In this document: in pieces, positions 35,586 to 45,189 of the stretch
Layout of the letters: every line of letters begins with the position of its first letter
Position numbering within the stretch: position 1 is the first letter of the stretch
Origin: Helicobacter heilmannii
GTDB taxonomy: Bacteria > Campylobacterota > Campylobacteria > Campylobacterales > Helicobacteraceae
Assembly: GCF_001283065.1 (NCBI RefSeq)
Contig: NZ_CDMK01000001.1
Location: 744,247 to 808,246 of the forward strand
DNA length: 64,000 bases
Reading direction: 5' to 3'
The notes under the pieces: model-generated
Told to the model about the DNA's origin: nothing
Databases searched by the model: none
Seen by the model: only the letters and a program-made list of their open reading frames with translations
Translations under genes and position numbers: made by a program

Positions 35586-36692
35586 ATGCGCGCTAAATTG
35601 TTTTTAGCATTGTTAGTATTTGTGGGCTTTTTGGTGGCAGCAGAGAACATCCCACAGGGTGCAACAACCCAGGGGGCGCAAAATATGCAGGGAGCACAAA
35701 ATGCACCCTCTCAAAACGCCCCTTCCCCAAACGCCCAAGCCCAGCCCCCTACGCGCTTTGCCCCCACCACTCCTGGCACGCCACCCCCACGCACACAACC
35801 ACCCATGAACGACCGCTTAACCCCCCCCACTTTAGCCCAGGATGCGCTGAGTGCCGGCATTAGCGCAATCAAGGCGGCGGATTATAAAAGCGCGTTTCGG
35901 CTCTTTGTCAAGTCCTGTAATGAGGGCAACCCGGCCGGCTGCTTTGCAGTGGGCACGATGTACGCCAATGGGGTGGGGATACAAACCGACCCAGAAAAAG
36001 CCACCCGCTACTATGAGTTAGGCTGTAGCGGAGGCGATGCGAGTGCGTGTGCGGACTTGGCCCAAACTTATGATTACAAACAAAACCCCACCCCAGATGA
36101 CAAAGAAAAAGCCGCGCAACTTTACGCCGTGGGCTGTTCTGGGGGCAGTGTGCTCGCGTGCAATAATTTGGCGTGGATGTATGCCAATGGCGTGGGCGTG
36201 CCTAAGAATTACTACAAAGCCCTAGATTATTACAAATACGCTTGCGAAAATGGGAGCGATTTGGGCTGCTACAATTTAGGCTTGATGAGTAATGTTAAAA
36301 ATATCTATGGCATTGACAAGGCAAAACTTAGCGATGTGGATTTGAACTACTTGGCCTGCAATGCGGGGGACATTCAAGGCTGCGCGAATTTGGGCTGGAT
36401 TTACACCAAGGGCACGGAGGGCGTGCCTAAGAATAATTTTTACGCTGCCAAGTATTTCCAAAAGGCTTGTGAGGGGGGCAATTTGTCTAGTTGCAATAAT
36501 CTGGGCGTGCTGTATCAAAAGGGCTTGGGCGTGCCACAAAACGACCAAAGGGCTTTAGATTTATTCTCGTATGTATGTAACTATGGCCTGCAATCGGGGT
36601 GCGACAATTACGGGATTTTTAAAGAGAAACTCCTGCAGACAAACCCCAATTACGGGCGCTTGTTCCTGCCCCTAGACCCCAGTTTGCGTTAA
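35586..36692 (+). CDS. Secreted Helicobacter cysteine-rich protein with Sel1-like repeats
   Basis: 368 residues from ATG 35586 (MRAKLFLALLVFVGFLVAA), a signal peptide. A Gln/Pro-rich linker follows (to about residue 85) that contains an 8-C run at 35821-35828 (coding PP), and then about seven Sel1-like repeats of roughly 36 residues. Each repeat pairs two Cys eight residues apart, for example CNEGNPAGC, CENGSDLGC, CNAGDIQGC and CEGGNLSSC, as in H. pylori Hcp proteins that form disulfide-linked helix hairpins. Hcp proteins are exported and can be immunogenic; the ligand is unknown. Position after ispG-dapD parallels one H. pylori hcp locus. Confidence 0.9.
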   Translation: MRAKLFLALLVFVGFLVAAENIPQGATTQGAQNMQGAQNAPSQNAPSPNAQAQPPTRFAPTTPGTPPPRTQPPMNDRLTPPTLAQDALSAGISAIKAADYKSAFRLFVKSCNEGNPAGCFAVGTMYANGVGIQTDPEKATRYYELGCSGGDASACADLAQTYDYKQNPTPDDKEKAAQLYAVGCSGGSVLACNNLAWMYANGVGVPKNYYKALDYYKYACENGSDLGCYNLGLMSNVKNIYGIDKAKLSDVDLNYLACNAGDIQGCANLGWIYTKGTEGVPKNNFYAAKYFQKACEGGNLSSCNNLGVLYQKGLGVPQNDQRALDLFSYVCNYGLQSGCDNYGIFKEKLLQTNPNYGRLFLPLDPSLR

Positions 36693-36715
36693 AGGCATTT
36701 TAAACCTAGTGGCTC

Positions 36716-36721
36716 TATAAT
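36716..36721 (+). promoter_or_regulatory. -10 box upstream of rplI-hslV-hslU-era
   Basis: TATAAT in the 62-base gap after hcp, 33 bases before the rplI ATG, followed by AAAGGA. It probably starts the operon rplI-hslVU-era. Confidence 0.5.
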
Positions 36722-36754
36722 GGGGGTTTTTTAAACCAAACTCAAAGGATTTTC

Positions 36755-37201
36755 ATGCAGGTTTTGTTGTTAAAAGATGTGAAAAATTTAGGCAAGGCGG
36801 GTGCGGTTGTGAGCGTGAAAGACGGCTATGGCAATAACTTTTTGCTCGCCAAGGGCTTAGCGAAACTGGCGACTAACGATGTGATCCGCCAATTTAAAGC
36901 CACCGCTAAAAAACGCGCCGAACAAGAGGCGCAGGAATTGGCCGACAAAGAAGCCCTAGCCAAAACCCTAGAAAATATCACGCTTAAAATCACTAAAAAA
37001 GTCGGGGCCAATGGCGCGCTCTTTGGCGCAATCACTAAAGAAGAGGTGATCGAAGTCCTGCAGGCTAGCCACCCAATTGAGCTAGACAAAAAGACCCTGG
37101 AGCTCAAAACCCCCATTAAAAGCACAGGGCTTTATGAAATTGAGGTGAAACTGGGCCACGGCGTGCATGGCGTGTTAAAACTGGATGTGGTGGCTGAGTA
37201 G
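36755..37201 (+). CDS. rplI: 50S ribosomal protein L9
   Basis: 148 residues: N-terminal domain [20 protein letters not shown] and [13 protein letters not shown], a long connecting helix, and a C-terminal domain ([13 protein letters not shown]-like). It stabilises the L1 stalk region. hslV begins two bases after its stop, a combination also present in H. pylori. Confidence 0.97.
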   Translation: MQVLLLKDVKNLGKAGAVVSVKDGYGNNFLLAKGLAKLATNDVIRQFKATAKKRAEQEAQELADKEALAKTLENITLKITKKVGANGALFGAITKEEVIEVLQASHPIELDKKTLELKTPIKSTGLYEIEVKLGHGVHGVLKLDVVAE

Positions 37202-37203
37202 CA

Positions 37204-37746
37204 ATGTTTCACGCCACCACGATTTTAGGCTATAAAACGCATTTTGAGGGCAGGGATTACGCCATTATCGGCGGAGATGGGCAAGTGAGTTTCAATAACT
37301 GCGTGCTTAAAGGCAATGCTACGAAAATCCGCACCCTGCACCACGGGCAAATTTTAAGCGGATTTGCAGGCAGCACCGCCGATGCCTTCAGCTTGTTTGA
37401 CATGTTTGAGCGCATTTTGGAAGGCAAAAAGGGGGATTTGTTTAAAAGTGTCGTGGATTTTAGCAAGGAGTGGCGCAAGGACAAGTTTTTACGCCGCTTG
37501 GAGGCGATGATGATTGTGCTGAATAGACAATCGATTTTTATTCTAAGCGGCACGGGCGATGTGGTGGAGCCAGAAGATGGCAAGATCGCGGCCATTGGTA
37601 GCGGGGGCAATTATGCTTTAAGTGCTGCGCGGGCTTTGGATAAATTCGCCACCCTAGAGCCTAAAACCCTCGTCGAAGAGTCGCTGAAAATCGCGGGCAA
37701 TCTTTGCATTTACACGAACCAAAACATCAAAATCTTGGAGCTTTGA
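37204..37746 (+). CDS. hslV: ATP-dependent protease subunit HslV (ClpQ)
   Basis: 180 residues; proteolytic dodecamer of the HslUV complex. The N-terminus [11 protein letters not shown] holds the catalytic Thr (the first Thr of the TT pair) after a four-residue leader, so Met-only removal would not expose it. [14 protein letters not shown] and NQNIKILEL at the C-terminus are typical. It overlaps hslU by one base (TGATG), a translational coupling. Confidence 0.95.
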   Translation: MFHATTILGYKTHFEGRDYAIIGGDGQVSFNNCVLKGNATKIRTLHHGQILSGFAGSTADAFSLFDMFERILEGKKGDLFKSVVDFSKEWRKDKFLRRLEAMMIVLNRQSIFILSGTGDVVEPEDGKIAAIGSGGNYALSAARALDKFATLEPKTLVEESLKIAGNLCIYTNQNIKILEL

Positions 37747-39086
37747 TGGAAGACCCACAGAAGTTAAATTTAACCCCACAAGAGATTGTGGAGTATTTAG
37801 ATGGCTACATTATTGAGCAGCAAGACGCTAAAAAGATGATCGCCATTGCTTTGCGTAACCGCTGGCGGCGTTTGCAGCTGCCTAAAGAGTTGCAAGAGGA
37901 GGTTACACCTAAAAATATTTTGATGATCGGCTCTACGGGCGTGGGTAAAACCGAGATCGCGCGGCGCATGGCCAAGATGATGGGGTTGCCCTTTGTGAAA
38001 GTGGAGGCGAGCAAATACACCGAAGTGGGCTTTGTGGGGCGGGATGTGGAGTCGATGGTGCGCGATCTAGTCGCTGCAAGCGTGCATTTGGTGGAGATGG
38101 AGGAGAAACAAAAGAACCAAAACAAGATCGAAGACTTGGTGATCGAGCGGATCGCTAAAAAGCTCTTGCCCCCCCTGCCTAGCAGTGTGAGCGACACCAA
38201 AAAAGAGGAATACGCCTTAAACTTTGAAAAAACTAAAGAAAAAATTAGAGGCGATGCCCTTGACAACCAAAAGATCGAAATCGAGCTAGACAAGCGCACT
38301 TTAGAGGGGGATTTTAATGTCCCCCCTGAGATCATCAAGGTGCAGGAGAGCTTGACCAAGATTTTAAGCAAGGGTACAGAGAAAGTCACCAAAGAGATGA
38401 CGATCAAGGAGGCCAAGGAGGCCCTGCGCCACGATGTGTCCCAAGCCATTTTAGACATGGAGAAAGTGCAAAGAGAGGGGCTAGAGAGGGCACGCCAATG
38501 CGGGGTGATCTTCATTGATGAGATCGATAAAATCGCGGTGAGCAGCAAGGAGGGCGGGCGGCAAGACCCTAGTAAAGAAGGTGTGCAACGAGATTTACTC
38601 CCCATTGTGGAGGGCTCTACGATCCAAACTAAATACGGGGCACTGAGCACGGATCATATTTTATTCATTGCGGCCGGGGCGTTTCATTTGAGTAAGCCTA
38701 GCGACCTGATCCCCGAGTTGCAAGGGCGCTTCCCCCTAAGGGTGGAGCTGGAGAACTTGAGCGAGGAGATCATGCACGAGATTTTAACCCGCACCAAAAG
38801 CTCGATCATCAAGCAATACCAAGCCTTGTTGCAAGTGGAGGGTGTGGATTTGGTTTTTGAGCCCGAGGCTTTAAGAGAGTTAGCCCGCCTTTCGTATTTG
38901 GCAAATCAAAAGACAGAGGACATCGGGGCACGCCGGCTACACACCACGCTAGAAAAGGTCCTAGAGGACATTAGTTTCAACGCCACAAGCTACAGCGGAC
39001 AACAGGTCGTGGTGTCCAAAGAACAAGTGAGCAAAAAGCTCAAAGACCTTGTAGAAGATGTGGATTTAGCCCGCTTTATCCTATGA
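37746..39086 (+). CDS. hslU: HslU ATPase (ClpY) of HslUV protease
   Basis: 446 residues from ATG 37746 ([19 protein letters not shown]). AAA+ unfoldase feeding HslV. Walker A GSTGVGKTE, Walker B VIFIDEIDKI, and the pore motif region KYTEVGFVGRDV are visible. An insertion (I) domain lies between (about 110-235). C-terminal LEDVDLARFIL-type tail docks into HslV (here VEDVDLARFIL). It overlaps era by four bases. Confidence 0.97.
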   Translation: MEDPQKLNLTPQEIVEYLDGYIIEQQDAKKMIAIALRNRWRRLQLPKELQEEVTPKNILMIGSTGVGKTEIARRMAKMMGLPFVKVEASKYTEVGFVGRDVESMVRDLVAASVHLVEMEEKQKNQNKIEDLVIERIAKKLLPPLPSSVSDTKKEEYALNFEKTKEKIRGDALDNQKIEIELDKRTLEGDFNVPPEIIKVQESLTKILSKGTEKVTKEMTIKEAKEALRHDVSQAILDMEKVQREGLERARQCGVIFIDEIDKIAVSSKEGGRQDPSKEGVQRDLLPIVEGSTIQTKYGALSTDHILFIAAGAFHLSKPSDLIPELQGRFPLRVELENLSEEIMHEILTRTKSSIIKQYQALLQVEGVDLVFEPEALRELARLSYLANQKTEDIGARRLHTTLEKVLEDISFNATSYSGQQVVVSKEQVSKKLKDLVEDVDLARFIL

Positions 39087-39976
39087 CTAAAGCCGGGTTT
39101 ATCGCACTCATTGGCCGGCCTAATGCGGGCAAAAGCACCTTGATCAACGCCTTATTAGGGGCCCATTTAGCCTTAACTTCGCACAAGGCCAATGCCACGC
39201 GTAAAATCTTCAAAGCCATCATCCCCTATACAGACAAAAGTGCCACGGAGTGCCAAATGGTGTTTTTAGACACCCCGGGGCTATGCACCCAAGAAAAGCT
39301 TTTGAATAAAATGATGGTGGCCCAAAGCCATAGTGCCTTTGAGGGCTGCGATTTGGCGGTGTTTGTGGCAGGTATTCATGACTCGTTAAAAGCCTATGAA
39401 GAGTTTTTAAAGTGGAGCGGCAGCAAGCCACATCTGCTCGCCTTAAACAAGATAGACACCGCCACCAATGTCCAAGTTTTAGAAAAGCTAGCCTCCTATG
39501 CGCCCTATGGCGGGCATTTTAAGGCACTAGTGCCCATCAGCGCGCAAAAGGGGTGGCATTTAAACGCTCTTTTAGATGAGGCGGCTAAGCTTTTACCCAA
39601 CACGCCCTTTTACTACGATCCGGACATGCTCGGCGACATCCAGATGCGCGAGATTTACGCCGAGATCATTAGAGAGCAGATTTTTAAATTCCTAAGCGAT
39701 GAAATCCCCTATGAGAGCGCAGTTGTGGTGCAAAGCGTGCAAGAGCAAGAGTCTATCGAGAAAATCCAAGCCCAGATCATCGTTGCCAAAGAGAGCCAGC
39801 AAAAGATGGTGATCGGCAAGGGCGGGGCGGTGGCAAAAAAGATCGGACAAGAGGCACGCCGTAAAATAGAGGGCTTGATCCAAAAAAAGGCGTTTTTGCG
39901 CTTGGAGGTGGTGGTGCAGAAAAATTGGACTTCCGTGCAAAATCAGCTTAAAAAAATGGGCTATGTGGTAGAATAG
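39083..39976 (+). CDS. era: GTPase Era
   Basis: 297 residues; binds the 16S rRNA 3' end in 30S maturation. GTPase motifs GRPNAGKST, DTPGL and NKID are present, and a C-terminal KH domain (MVIGKGGAVAKKIGQEAR). G2-region SHKANATRK is conserved. It starts inside the hslU stop (ATGA). Confidence 0.97.
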   Translation: MTKAGFIALIGRPNAGKSTLINALLGAHLALTSHKANATRKIFKAIIPYTDKSATECQMVFLDTPGLCTQEKLLNKMMVAQSHSAFEGCDLAVFVAGIHDSLKAYEEFLKWSGSKPHLLALNKIDTATNVQVLEKLASYAPYGGHFKALVPISAQKGWHLNALLDEAAKLLPNTPFYYDPDMLGDIQMREIYAEIIREQIFKFLSDEIPYESAVVVQSVQEQESIEKIQAQIIVAKESQQKMVIGKGGAVAKKIGQEARRKIEGLIQKKAFLRLEVVVQKNWTSVQNQLKKMGYVVE

Positions 39977-40013
39977 GAAACTCTTTTTGTCATCTTCTAT
40001 TTTAAGGGTTAGC

Positions 40014-41018
40014 ATGTTTCAACGAAAAGCGTTTTTACGCTCTATTTTTGTAGCGATGGCTTTAGCTGTGGGGGCGCAGGCGGACACTTTGATGGGCTTT
40101 GTCAAGGCCTACCACGAAAAGGGCATCGAATCCATTGAAAAGCTCTTGCAGTCCTATTTGGGCGAAAGGGCGTTTTGGGAGGACTTGTTAGAAACCAAGG
40201 ACACCACCTATGGCTACTACGAGGATTTGAGCTATCTGTTCTTGATCAATAAAGCCAACCCCAAACTGGAGCTCTACCAGATGGGCGGGGAGAAGATCAC
40301 TAAAGTGGACACCACCAAAGCCCTAGTGGGCTCTAAAATTGGGGTGAAGATGAGCGAGGGGGACAAGGCGACTCCCATAGGGGTGTATCAAATTGTAAAA
40401 AAAATCGCCCCTCCCAGTGCCTATTACGGCCCACTCGCCCTTGTTACAAACTATCCTAACCCCCTAGATGTGGTGTTAAAACGCACGGGACATGGGATAT
40501 GGATCCATGGCATGCCCTTAGATGGCAAGCGGGGCAATAACACCAAGGGTTGCATTGCCATCAACAACAACGCCCTTAAAACCTATGACAAAATCATCCA
40601 TGGTAAAAAGTCTATTTTAATCGTTTATGAAAACAATCTGCCTCACGCCAGCAAAGAGGAATTGGCCACGATTTTAGGCGATCTGTACGCGTGGCGCTCG
40701 GCGTGGGCGCGGAATAATTTGGTGTCCTATTTGGAGTTTTACGCCCCTGACTTTAAACATGTGAGCGGCATGGACATTAAGAGGTTTGAAAAATTCAAAA
40801 CGAAAATCTTTGCCAAAAACGAGGATAAAATCATCCGCATTTCAGGGATTAACATCACACCCTATCCCACCAGCAGAGAGGACAAGCTCTTCCGTGTTGC
40901 CTTCAACCAAGACTATGAAGCCTATAAACATAAAAAGCTCACCTACAGCTCACACGGACTTAAAGAGCTGTATGTGCGTTTAAAAGGGCGTAAAATGCAA
41001 ATCGTGGTGGAAAAATAG
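40014..41018 (+). CDS. csd6: Csd6-type carboxypeptidase of the L,D-transpeptidase fold
   Basis: 334 residues from ATG 40014 (MFQRKAFLRSIFVAMALAVG), with signal peptide to about 23. The YkuD-fold catalytic motif is present: H160, H165 in HGIWIHG and C180 in KGCIAI. H. pylori Csd6 trims tetrapeptides of peptidoglycan to tripeptides and helps form helical shape; its homologue likewise lies next to era. The C-terminal 100 residues match the NTF2-like domain of Csd6 (WARNNLVSYLEFYAPDFKHV). The function by family is secure enough; effect on the spiral shape here is inferred. Confidence 0.88.
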   Translation: MFQRKAFLRSIFVAMALAVGAQADTLMGFVKAYHEKGIESIEKLLQSYLGERAFWEDLLETKDTTYGYYEDLSYLFLINKANPKLELYQMGGEKITKVDTTKALVGSKIGVKMSEGDKATPIGVYQIVKKIAPPSAYYGPLALVTNYPNPLDVVLKRTGHGIWIHGMPLDGKRGNNTKGCIAINNNALKTYDKIIHGKKSILIVYENNLPHASKEELATILGDLYAWRSAWARNNLVSYLEFYAPDFKHVSGMDIKRFEKFKTKIFAKNEDKIIRISGINITPYPTSREDKLFRVAFNQDYEAYKHKKLTYSSHGLKELYVRLKGRKMQIVVEK

Positions 41019-41022
41019 CCCC

Positions 41023-42411
41023 TTGATTGAATTTGTCTATGTCAAAGACCCCAAGTACCCGCTAGTCGCTCCCCACGAGCATATCGCGGTGTTATCCACC
41101 CCCACGCCCACCGATTGCGTGGTAAGCAATGTGCCTTTAAAGGGGGCCAAAAGAGTTGCGCCTGAGATCAATTTTCTCGTTGAAAACAGCACCCAAAGTC
41201 CCCTAGAATTGGCCGCGAGCTTGTCTTTGATTTACGAAGCGCATGGCCTGCAATTTGACTTCGCACCCACTGAAAACAATCTCCCCTTAGAAGTCTTTGC
41301 CTACAACTCCAACATTTGCCAATACCACCAGCGGCGCGTGGAGTGCTGTGGCAAGTGCAGCGAGGTGTGCCCCACACAAGCAATCACCAAGCTAGACCTA
41401 GAGATTGCCAAAGAAAAGGGGATCGAGTGCTTGGACAACCGCCATTTAGAGATCAAACCCCAAGATTGCATTGATTGCGGCAAGTGCATCGCCGTGTGCC
41501 CGAGTGGTAGCTTGCGTTACAACGCCTTGAGCCTAGAGTGCATGCAAGCTATTGCCAAACTTTACAAGGGCTATATCCCCCTAGTTTTAGACATCAACAC
41601 AGACCACCCCACCACCCCCCTTAAAAAAGAGGTGTTGCCCCTAAGCCTAAATGCTAATATCTTGGAGCAAACCTATTTACTCACACTCTTGCAAGAGAGT
41701 GGGGCGCAAGTGGTGCTATACGCCAAAGAGTTAGGCGTAGGCACGCTAGAGAGCATCACCTTACTCAATGGCATTTATGAAAAAATCTACCAACAACCCG
41801 CAATCTTGTGTGCTTTTAACCCCGAGGAGCTTAAAACCTGCCTAGAACAGGCGCAAATTTTAGAGCATACCCGCTTTAGCCCCCCCACCACCCCCACACA
41901 CACCAAGCGCGATCTATTCGCCAAACGCTTGGCGCACATGGTGGGCGATGGGGACTTCGGGCAAGTGGGCTGTGGGAACTTTATCCGCTATGGGCATATT
42001 AAGATTTTTGAGAGTTGCACGCTTTGTTTGGCGTGTGTGGGGGCGTGCAACACCAACGCCCTAAGCATCGATGGTAACAATTACCGCCTGCTTTTCAACC
42101 CCTCCTTATGCACCACCTGCGGGTATTGCGTGCCCACCTGCCCTGAAAAGTGCCTTGAGCTAGAAAGGGATGGCATCGCCTTGAAGCCTAGCTATTTTAG
42201 CCCACAGCTGATGGCTGAGGACACTTTATTTTCTTGCCGTATGTGTGGCAAGGCGATGGGGACAAATAAAAGCGTTCTTAAAATCGCTAAGTTTATGGAG
42301 AGTCGTTTTCAAGGCGACAAACGCCGGATCGCGAGCTTGTATGTGTGTGCCGATTGCAAGGTGAAGGTCATGCTTGAGGACATTATAGATATATCCGCCA
42401 TTTTGCGCTAG
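41023..42411 (+). CDS. Multi-cluster 4Fe-4S ferredoxin-like protein
   Basis: 462 residues with a TTG start (no nearby ATG; four bases after csd6). Four iron-sulfur type motifs: CCGKCSEVCP and CIDCGKCIAVCP at 120-160, CTLCLACVGAC and CTTCGYCVPTCPEKC at about 330-380. Two further CxxC pairs lie at the C-terminus (SCRMCGK and CADCK), perhaps a zinc or rubredoxin-like site. The N-terminal 110 residues and the middle (about 190-300) lack clusters; the middle looks like a Rossmann-like domain (GGAQVVLYAKELG-type). Related proteins occur in other Campylobacterota. Likely soluble electron transfer; partner not known. Confidence 0.75.
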   Translation: MIEFVYVKDPKYPLVAPHEHIAVLSTPTPTDCVVSNVPLKGAKRVAPEINFLVENSTQSPLELAASLSLIYEAHGLQFDFAPTENNLPLEVFAYNSNICQYHQRRVECCGKCSEVCPTQAITKLDLEIAKEKGIECLDNRHLEIKPQDCIDCGKCIAVCPSGSLRYNALSLECMQAIAKLYKGYIPLVLDINTDHPTTPLKKEVLPLSLNANILEQTYLLTLLQESGAQVVLYAKELGVGTLESITLLNGIYEKIYQQPAILCAFNPEELKTCLEQAQILEHTRFSPPTTPTHTKRDLFAKRLAHMVGDGDFGQVGCGNFIRYGHIKIFESCTLCLACVGACNTNALSIDGNNYRLLFNPSLCTTCGYCVPTCPEKCLELERDGIALKPSYFSPQLMAEDTLFSCRMCGKAMGTNKSVLKIAKFMESRFQGDKRRIASLYVCADCKVKVMLEDIIDISAILR

Positions 42412-42420
42412 AGGATTTGT

Positions 42421-43604
42421 ATGTTTGCCCCGCTTTTAGATGCCTTCATTGAGTCGACCCACCTGCCCCACCCCATCCAGAAAAAGCCCCTAGCATTGGG
42501 GATCAAGTGGTATGCAGATCACGAGTCCTTTAAATGGTGTTTGTTCTACGACATCCTAAGCCACCAATACGACTTAACCCTAGAGTCTGAAAACTACACT
42601 TGCTTTTTAAGCGTGCACCACCGCTCTTTAGAAGATTTGGCCTTTATCCTTAAAATCCCCACCAAACGCCTGGTCTACATGGGCGAGAATGAGCGCATTG
42701 ACTTCAATGTCTATGACTTTGGCATGGGCTTTGACGACTTGGAATTTGGCGAGCGTTATTTACGCCTACCCCTTTACTACCAAGCCTTATGCTCTCTTGC
42801 CAAACAGATCAATGCTTATAGCAACTCCCCCTTTCAAAGCGTGCTCACTGCCGATATCTCTAGCCACATCTATTTACCCCATCATCCACAAGACCCCTTT
42901 TGCACCACCTACCCGCAAATAGATGGCCTCGCACGGGAACAAAGCGACCCACTTAAAAGAGGGTTTGCTAGCTTCGTGGCCTCCAACCCCAATGCACCCG
43001 TAAGAAATGCTTTTTACCAAGAGCTCAAGCACTATCATCCGGTTGCGGGGGGGGGGGGGTATTTAACACGATCGGGCATTTAGTCCAAAACAAGCACGAA
43101 TTTATCAGTGGGTATAAGTTCAACCTGTGTTTTGAAAACTCAATGGGCTTAGGCTACACCACAGAAAAGATTGTAGACGCTTATTTCGCCCACACCATCC
43201 CCATTTACTGGGGCAACCCTGAAGTGGCTAAAGATTTCAACCCTCAAAGCTTTGTCAATATCCACGACTTTAAAGATTTCAAAGAAGCCCTAGATTTTAT
43301 CCGCTATTTAGACACCCACAACAACGCCTATTTGGATATGCTCTACGCACACCCGCTAAACACTTATAAGGGCAAACCCCAATTTTACAAAGATTTGAAC
43401 TTTTCTAAGATTTTAAATTTTTTGCAAAACGCTTTAGAGTGTCCGCAGGTTTACCACGAACAAAACAACTTGGTAAGTCCCATTTACCAGCTTCAAGAGG
43501 GGGATTTATATTCCGGCCGCCAACACCTAGCTCTAGCCCTTAAAAAACTCTTGGGCAGAACCAGGCAAGTGTTTAAACGCCTTCCTCCCCACAGCCTTTC
43601 CTAG
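42421..43604 (+). CDS. Alpha-1,3-fucosyltransferase, phase-variable, OFF in this sequence
   Basis: GT10 enzyme that adds fucose from GDP-fucose to LPS O-antigen lacto structures (Lewis-type mimicry). The first 220 residues end early; reading on in the +1-shifted frame gives the catalytic half with the signature YKFNLCFENSMGLGYTTEKI and HTIPIYWGNPEVAKDFNP. Between them is a run of 13 G (43047-43059). With 14 or 11 G the reading frame joins (VFNTIGHLV then KHEF) into about 394 residues; with 13 it terminates as YLTRSGI. Start ATG has AGAGGA upstream. The C-terminus lacks the heptad repeat tail of some H. pylori FutA/B and ends in a basic segment. Function by family is confident; exact linkage not decided. 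Confidence 0.88.
43047..43059 (+). repeat. Poly-G tract (13) in fucosyltransferase
   Basis: Thirteen consecutive G in coding sequence, the longest homopolymer I noticed in the window. Slipped-strand changes would move the gene between frames. The present length leaves the downstream half out of frame. Confidence 0.95.
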
Positions 43605-44046
43605 CGTGTGCCAGCAAAGCCCCACGAGAAACACCGCTTGAATTAGAAGCAAGCCCGTAGATCTTTAAAATGCAAAGAGGGGAATGCGCCAAGCCCAACG
43701 CCCACAGCAAAGCATTTCTTTCTTACGGGTCTTTAAAATTCTATAAAATGTGATCAAACTCCACAACACTAGAGTTTCTAGATTCCTGGCAACCAGTCTA
43801 GCGCACTCTTGTTTTTTGCGTGCTTGCCCAATGTTGGTTTTGTTTAACAAAACTTGGGGCTTATGGGGCAAGCAACCCGATAAAATTTGCAAGGCCTTAT
43901 GGCGTTGCTAGAATTTAGCTGCTGTTTTCAGCCCCTTATTGTTTGAAAACGGGACACTAAAGCAAGAAAGACCGCGGGCATCAAGTCAATCCAAGCAGAG
44001 GAGCTTAGCTCCAACCCCTTATTGGCTTTAGAAAAAGGAGGATGGG
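43605..44046. other. Non-coding stretch after the fucosyltransferase gene
   Basis: No credible gene. A 75-codon minus-strand frame (43665-43892) has no ribosome site and unusual composition. On the minus strand before it is a short hydrophobic frame (LLLIQAVFLVGLCWHTLGKA), which may be the remnant of a membrane protein. The sequence word CCCCTTATTG occurs twice (about 43933 and 44017). Confidence 0.4.
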
Positions 44047-44478
44047 TCAATGTTCTTTGTGGGCGATTCTATCTAAAGCGGTTTGGGCGATGAAGTCCCC
44101 CATTTGGGCAGCTTGCTGGTAGTGTTCTTTGGCTTTTGCCATGTCTTGTGCTCTGTCGTGTCCGTATTCATAAAAGACCCCTAAGGCGTGGTGCGCCCGC
44201 GCATCTCCCATTTTGGCAGCTTTTTGGAAATACTCAAAGGCCTTCGCAAAATCCCTATCTATCTCTTTGCCACAACAATAAATACCCGCCAATTCATAAT
44301 ACCCTATCGCCTCTCCGGCCTCTCCAGCTTTGAGGTAAAACTCCAGTGCTTTAGCTATATCCTTGTTGTTGTGGGCGATTTTTGCTGTGTTGAGGTAAAT
44401 GATCCCCTCCGTACCCTCAGATGCATCAACTTTTTCAATCGAATGAACTTCCGAATAAACTTCTTTTATTTTGACCAA
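44047..44478 (-). CDS. Sel1-like repeat protein, cytoplasmic
   Basis: 143 residues from TTG 44478, chosen because AAGGAGA lies five bases upstream; an in-frame TTG at 44523 has no site. Two to three Sel1-like repeats are visible: GEAIGYYELAGIYCCGKEID, DARAHHALGVFYEYGHD and KAKEHYQQAAQMGDFIAQTA. Unlike Hcp proteins, there is no signal peptide and no regular Cys pairs, so it is likely cytoplasmic. Function not predictable beyond protein-protein contact. Confidence 0.65.
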   Translation of the reverse strand: MVKIKEVYSEVHSIEKVDASEGTEGIIYLNTAKIAHNNKDIAKALEFYLKAGEAGEAIGYYELAGIYCCGKEIDRDFAKAFEYFQKAAKMGDARAHHALGVFYEYGHDRAQDMAKAKEHYQQAAQMGDFIAQTALDRIAHKEH

Positions 44479-44552
44479 AAAATCTCCTTTGTGTTTTATC
44501 AAAGACAAGTCTAATTCTAGCAACTTTTTGGGTTTGAATCATTAAAGCTCTT

Positions 44553-45087
44553 TTAAAGATTCTCAAAACATCCCAAGCGCGTGTCTCTTATGGCTTGCCC
44601 GATCTCCCTTGTGTATTCATTACAAAGGGCCAGTAGCCGACCACGGGCTCATTTAAGGGCGCACCTGTGAGCATCAGTGCCTTCGCCTTTTTAAGACACG
44701 GACGATCGATACGCGTCCTTCCCTTTTGGAAGGCGATGAGCTGTTCTTTGTGCGCACGGTGCTCTTCTATCTTCGCCACCCCATCCAACACCAACACCAA
44801 AATATTATAGTTTTTAGCCACATCTAAATGCAAAACACCCCCTCTCTCACACCTGCACATCCCATAAATTGATCGCAGAAAAGGTCGTGGCCCGGACCAT
44901 TTACACCTTTTAACTCCCCTGCCCTCTTTAGCAAACTTCTTTGAGTGGAACTCTTGGTGCACAATGCCAGAACCGGCTCTTCTACTGCACATCCACAGGA
45001 GCGATATCCCCCCACCCGAATCGGCGTGCTCCACTTCACCTTGGTAGGCGATCGTAACGGTTTCAAAGCCCTTGTGGGGTTTATTTG
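44553..45087 (-). pseudogene. Pirin-family pseudogene
   Basis: Minus-strand fragments in shifting frames match pirin (cupin, iron-binding): PHKGFETVTIAYQGEVEHAD, then (with GDIAPVDVQ in another frame) AGSGIVHQEFHSKKFAKEG, then AGELKGVNGPG, then LHLDVAKNYNILVLVLDG, and finally GAPLNEPVVGYWPFVMNT followed in a third frame by REIGQAIRDTRLG. Two of the pirin iron ligands (H and E of HQEF) can be recognised. The N-terminal 45 or so residues are missing, about 60 residues are deleted in the middle, and at least three frame changes are needed. So the gene is dead. It backs onto murJ on the other strand. Confidence 0.85.
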
Positions 45088-45189
45088 TTCTGTTGTGTGC
45101 GCCCCTCTAGCCAACGATCAAAACACCCATTGCCCCATCTTCAACCCCTTTTGTGTAGAATACAGGCAACTTCAGCAATAAGGGTTTTA

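Noticed and set aside
35821-35828. 8-C run in hcp as a proven phase-variation switch
   Set aside because: The frame is intact and eight bases is short; only listed as a possible variable site.
43665-43892. 75-codon minus-strand ORF after the fucosyltransferase
   Set aside because: No ribosome site, Cys/Trp-rich with no domain, and no support from neighbours.
44588-45034. 149-codon ORF as an intact gene
   Set aside because: Its sequence is pirin read across frame changes; co-linear pirin pieces in other frames show it is a pseudogene.
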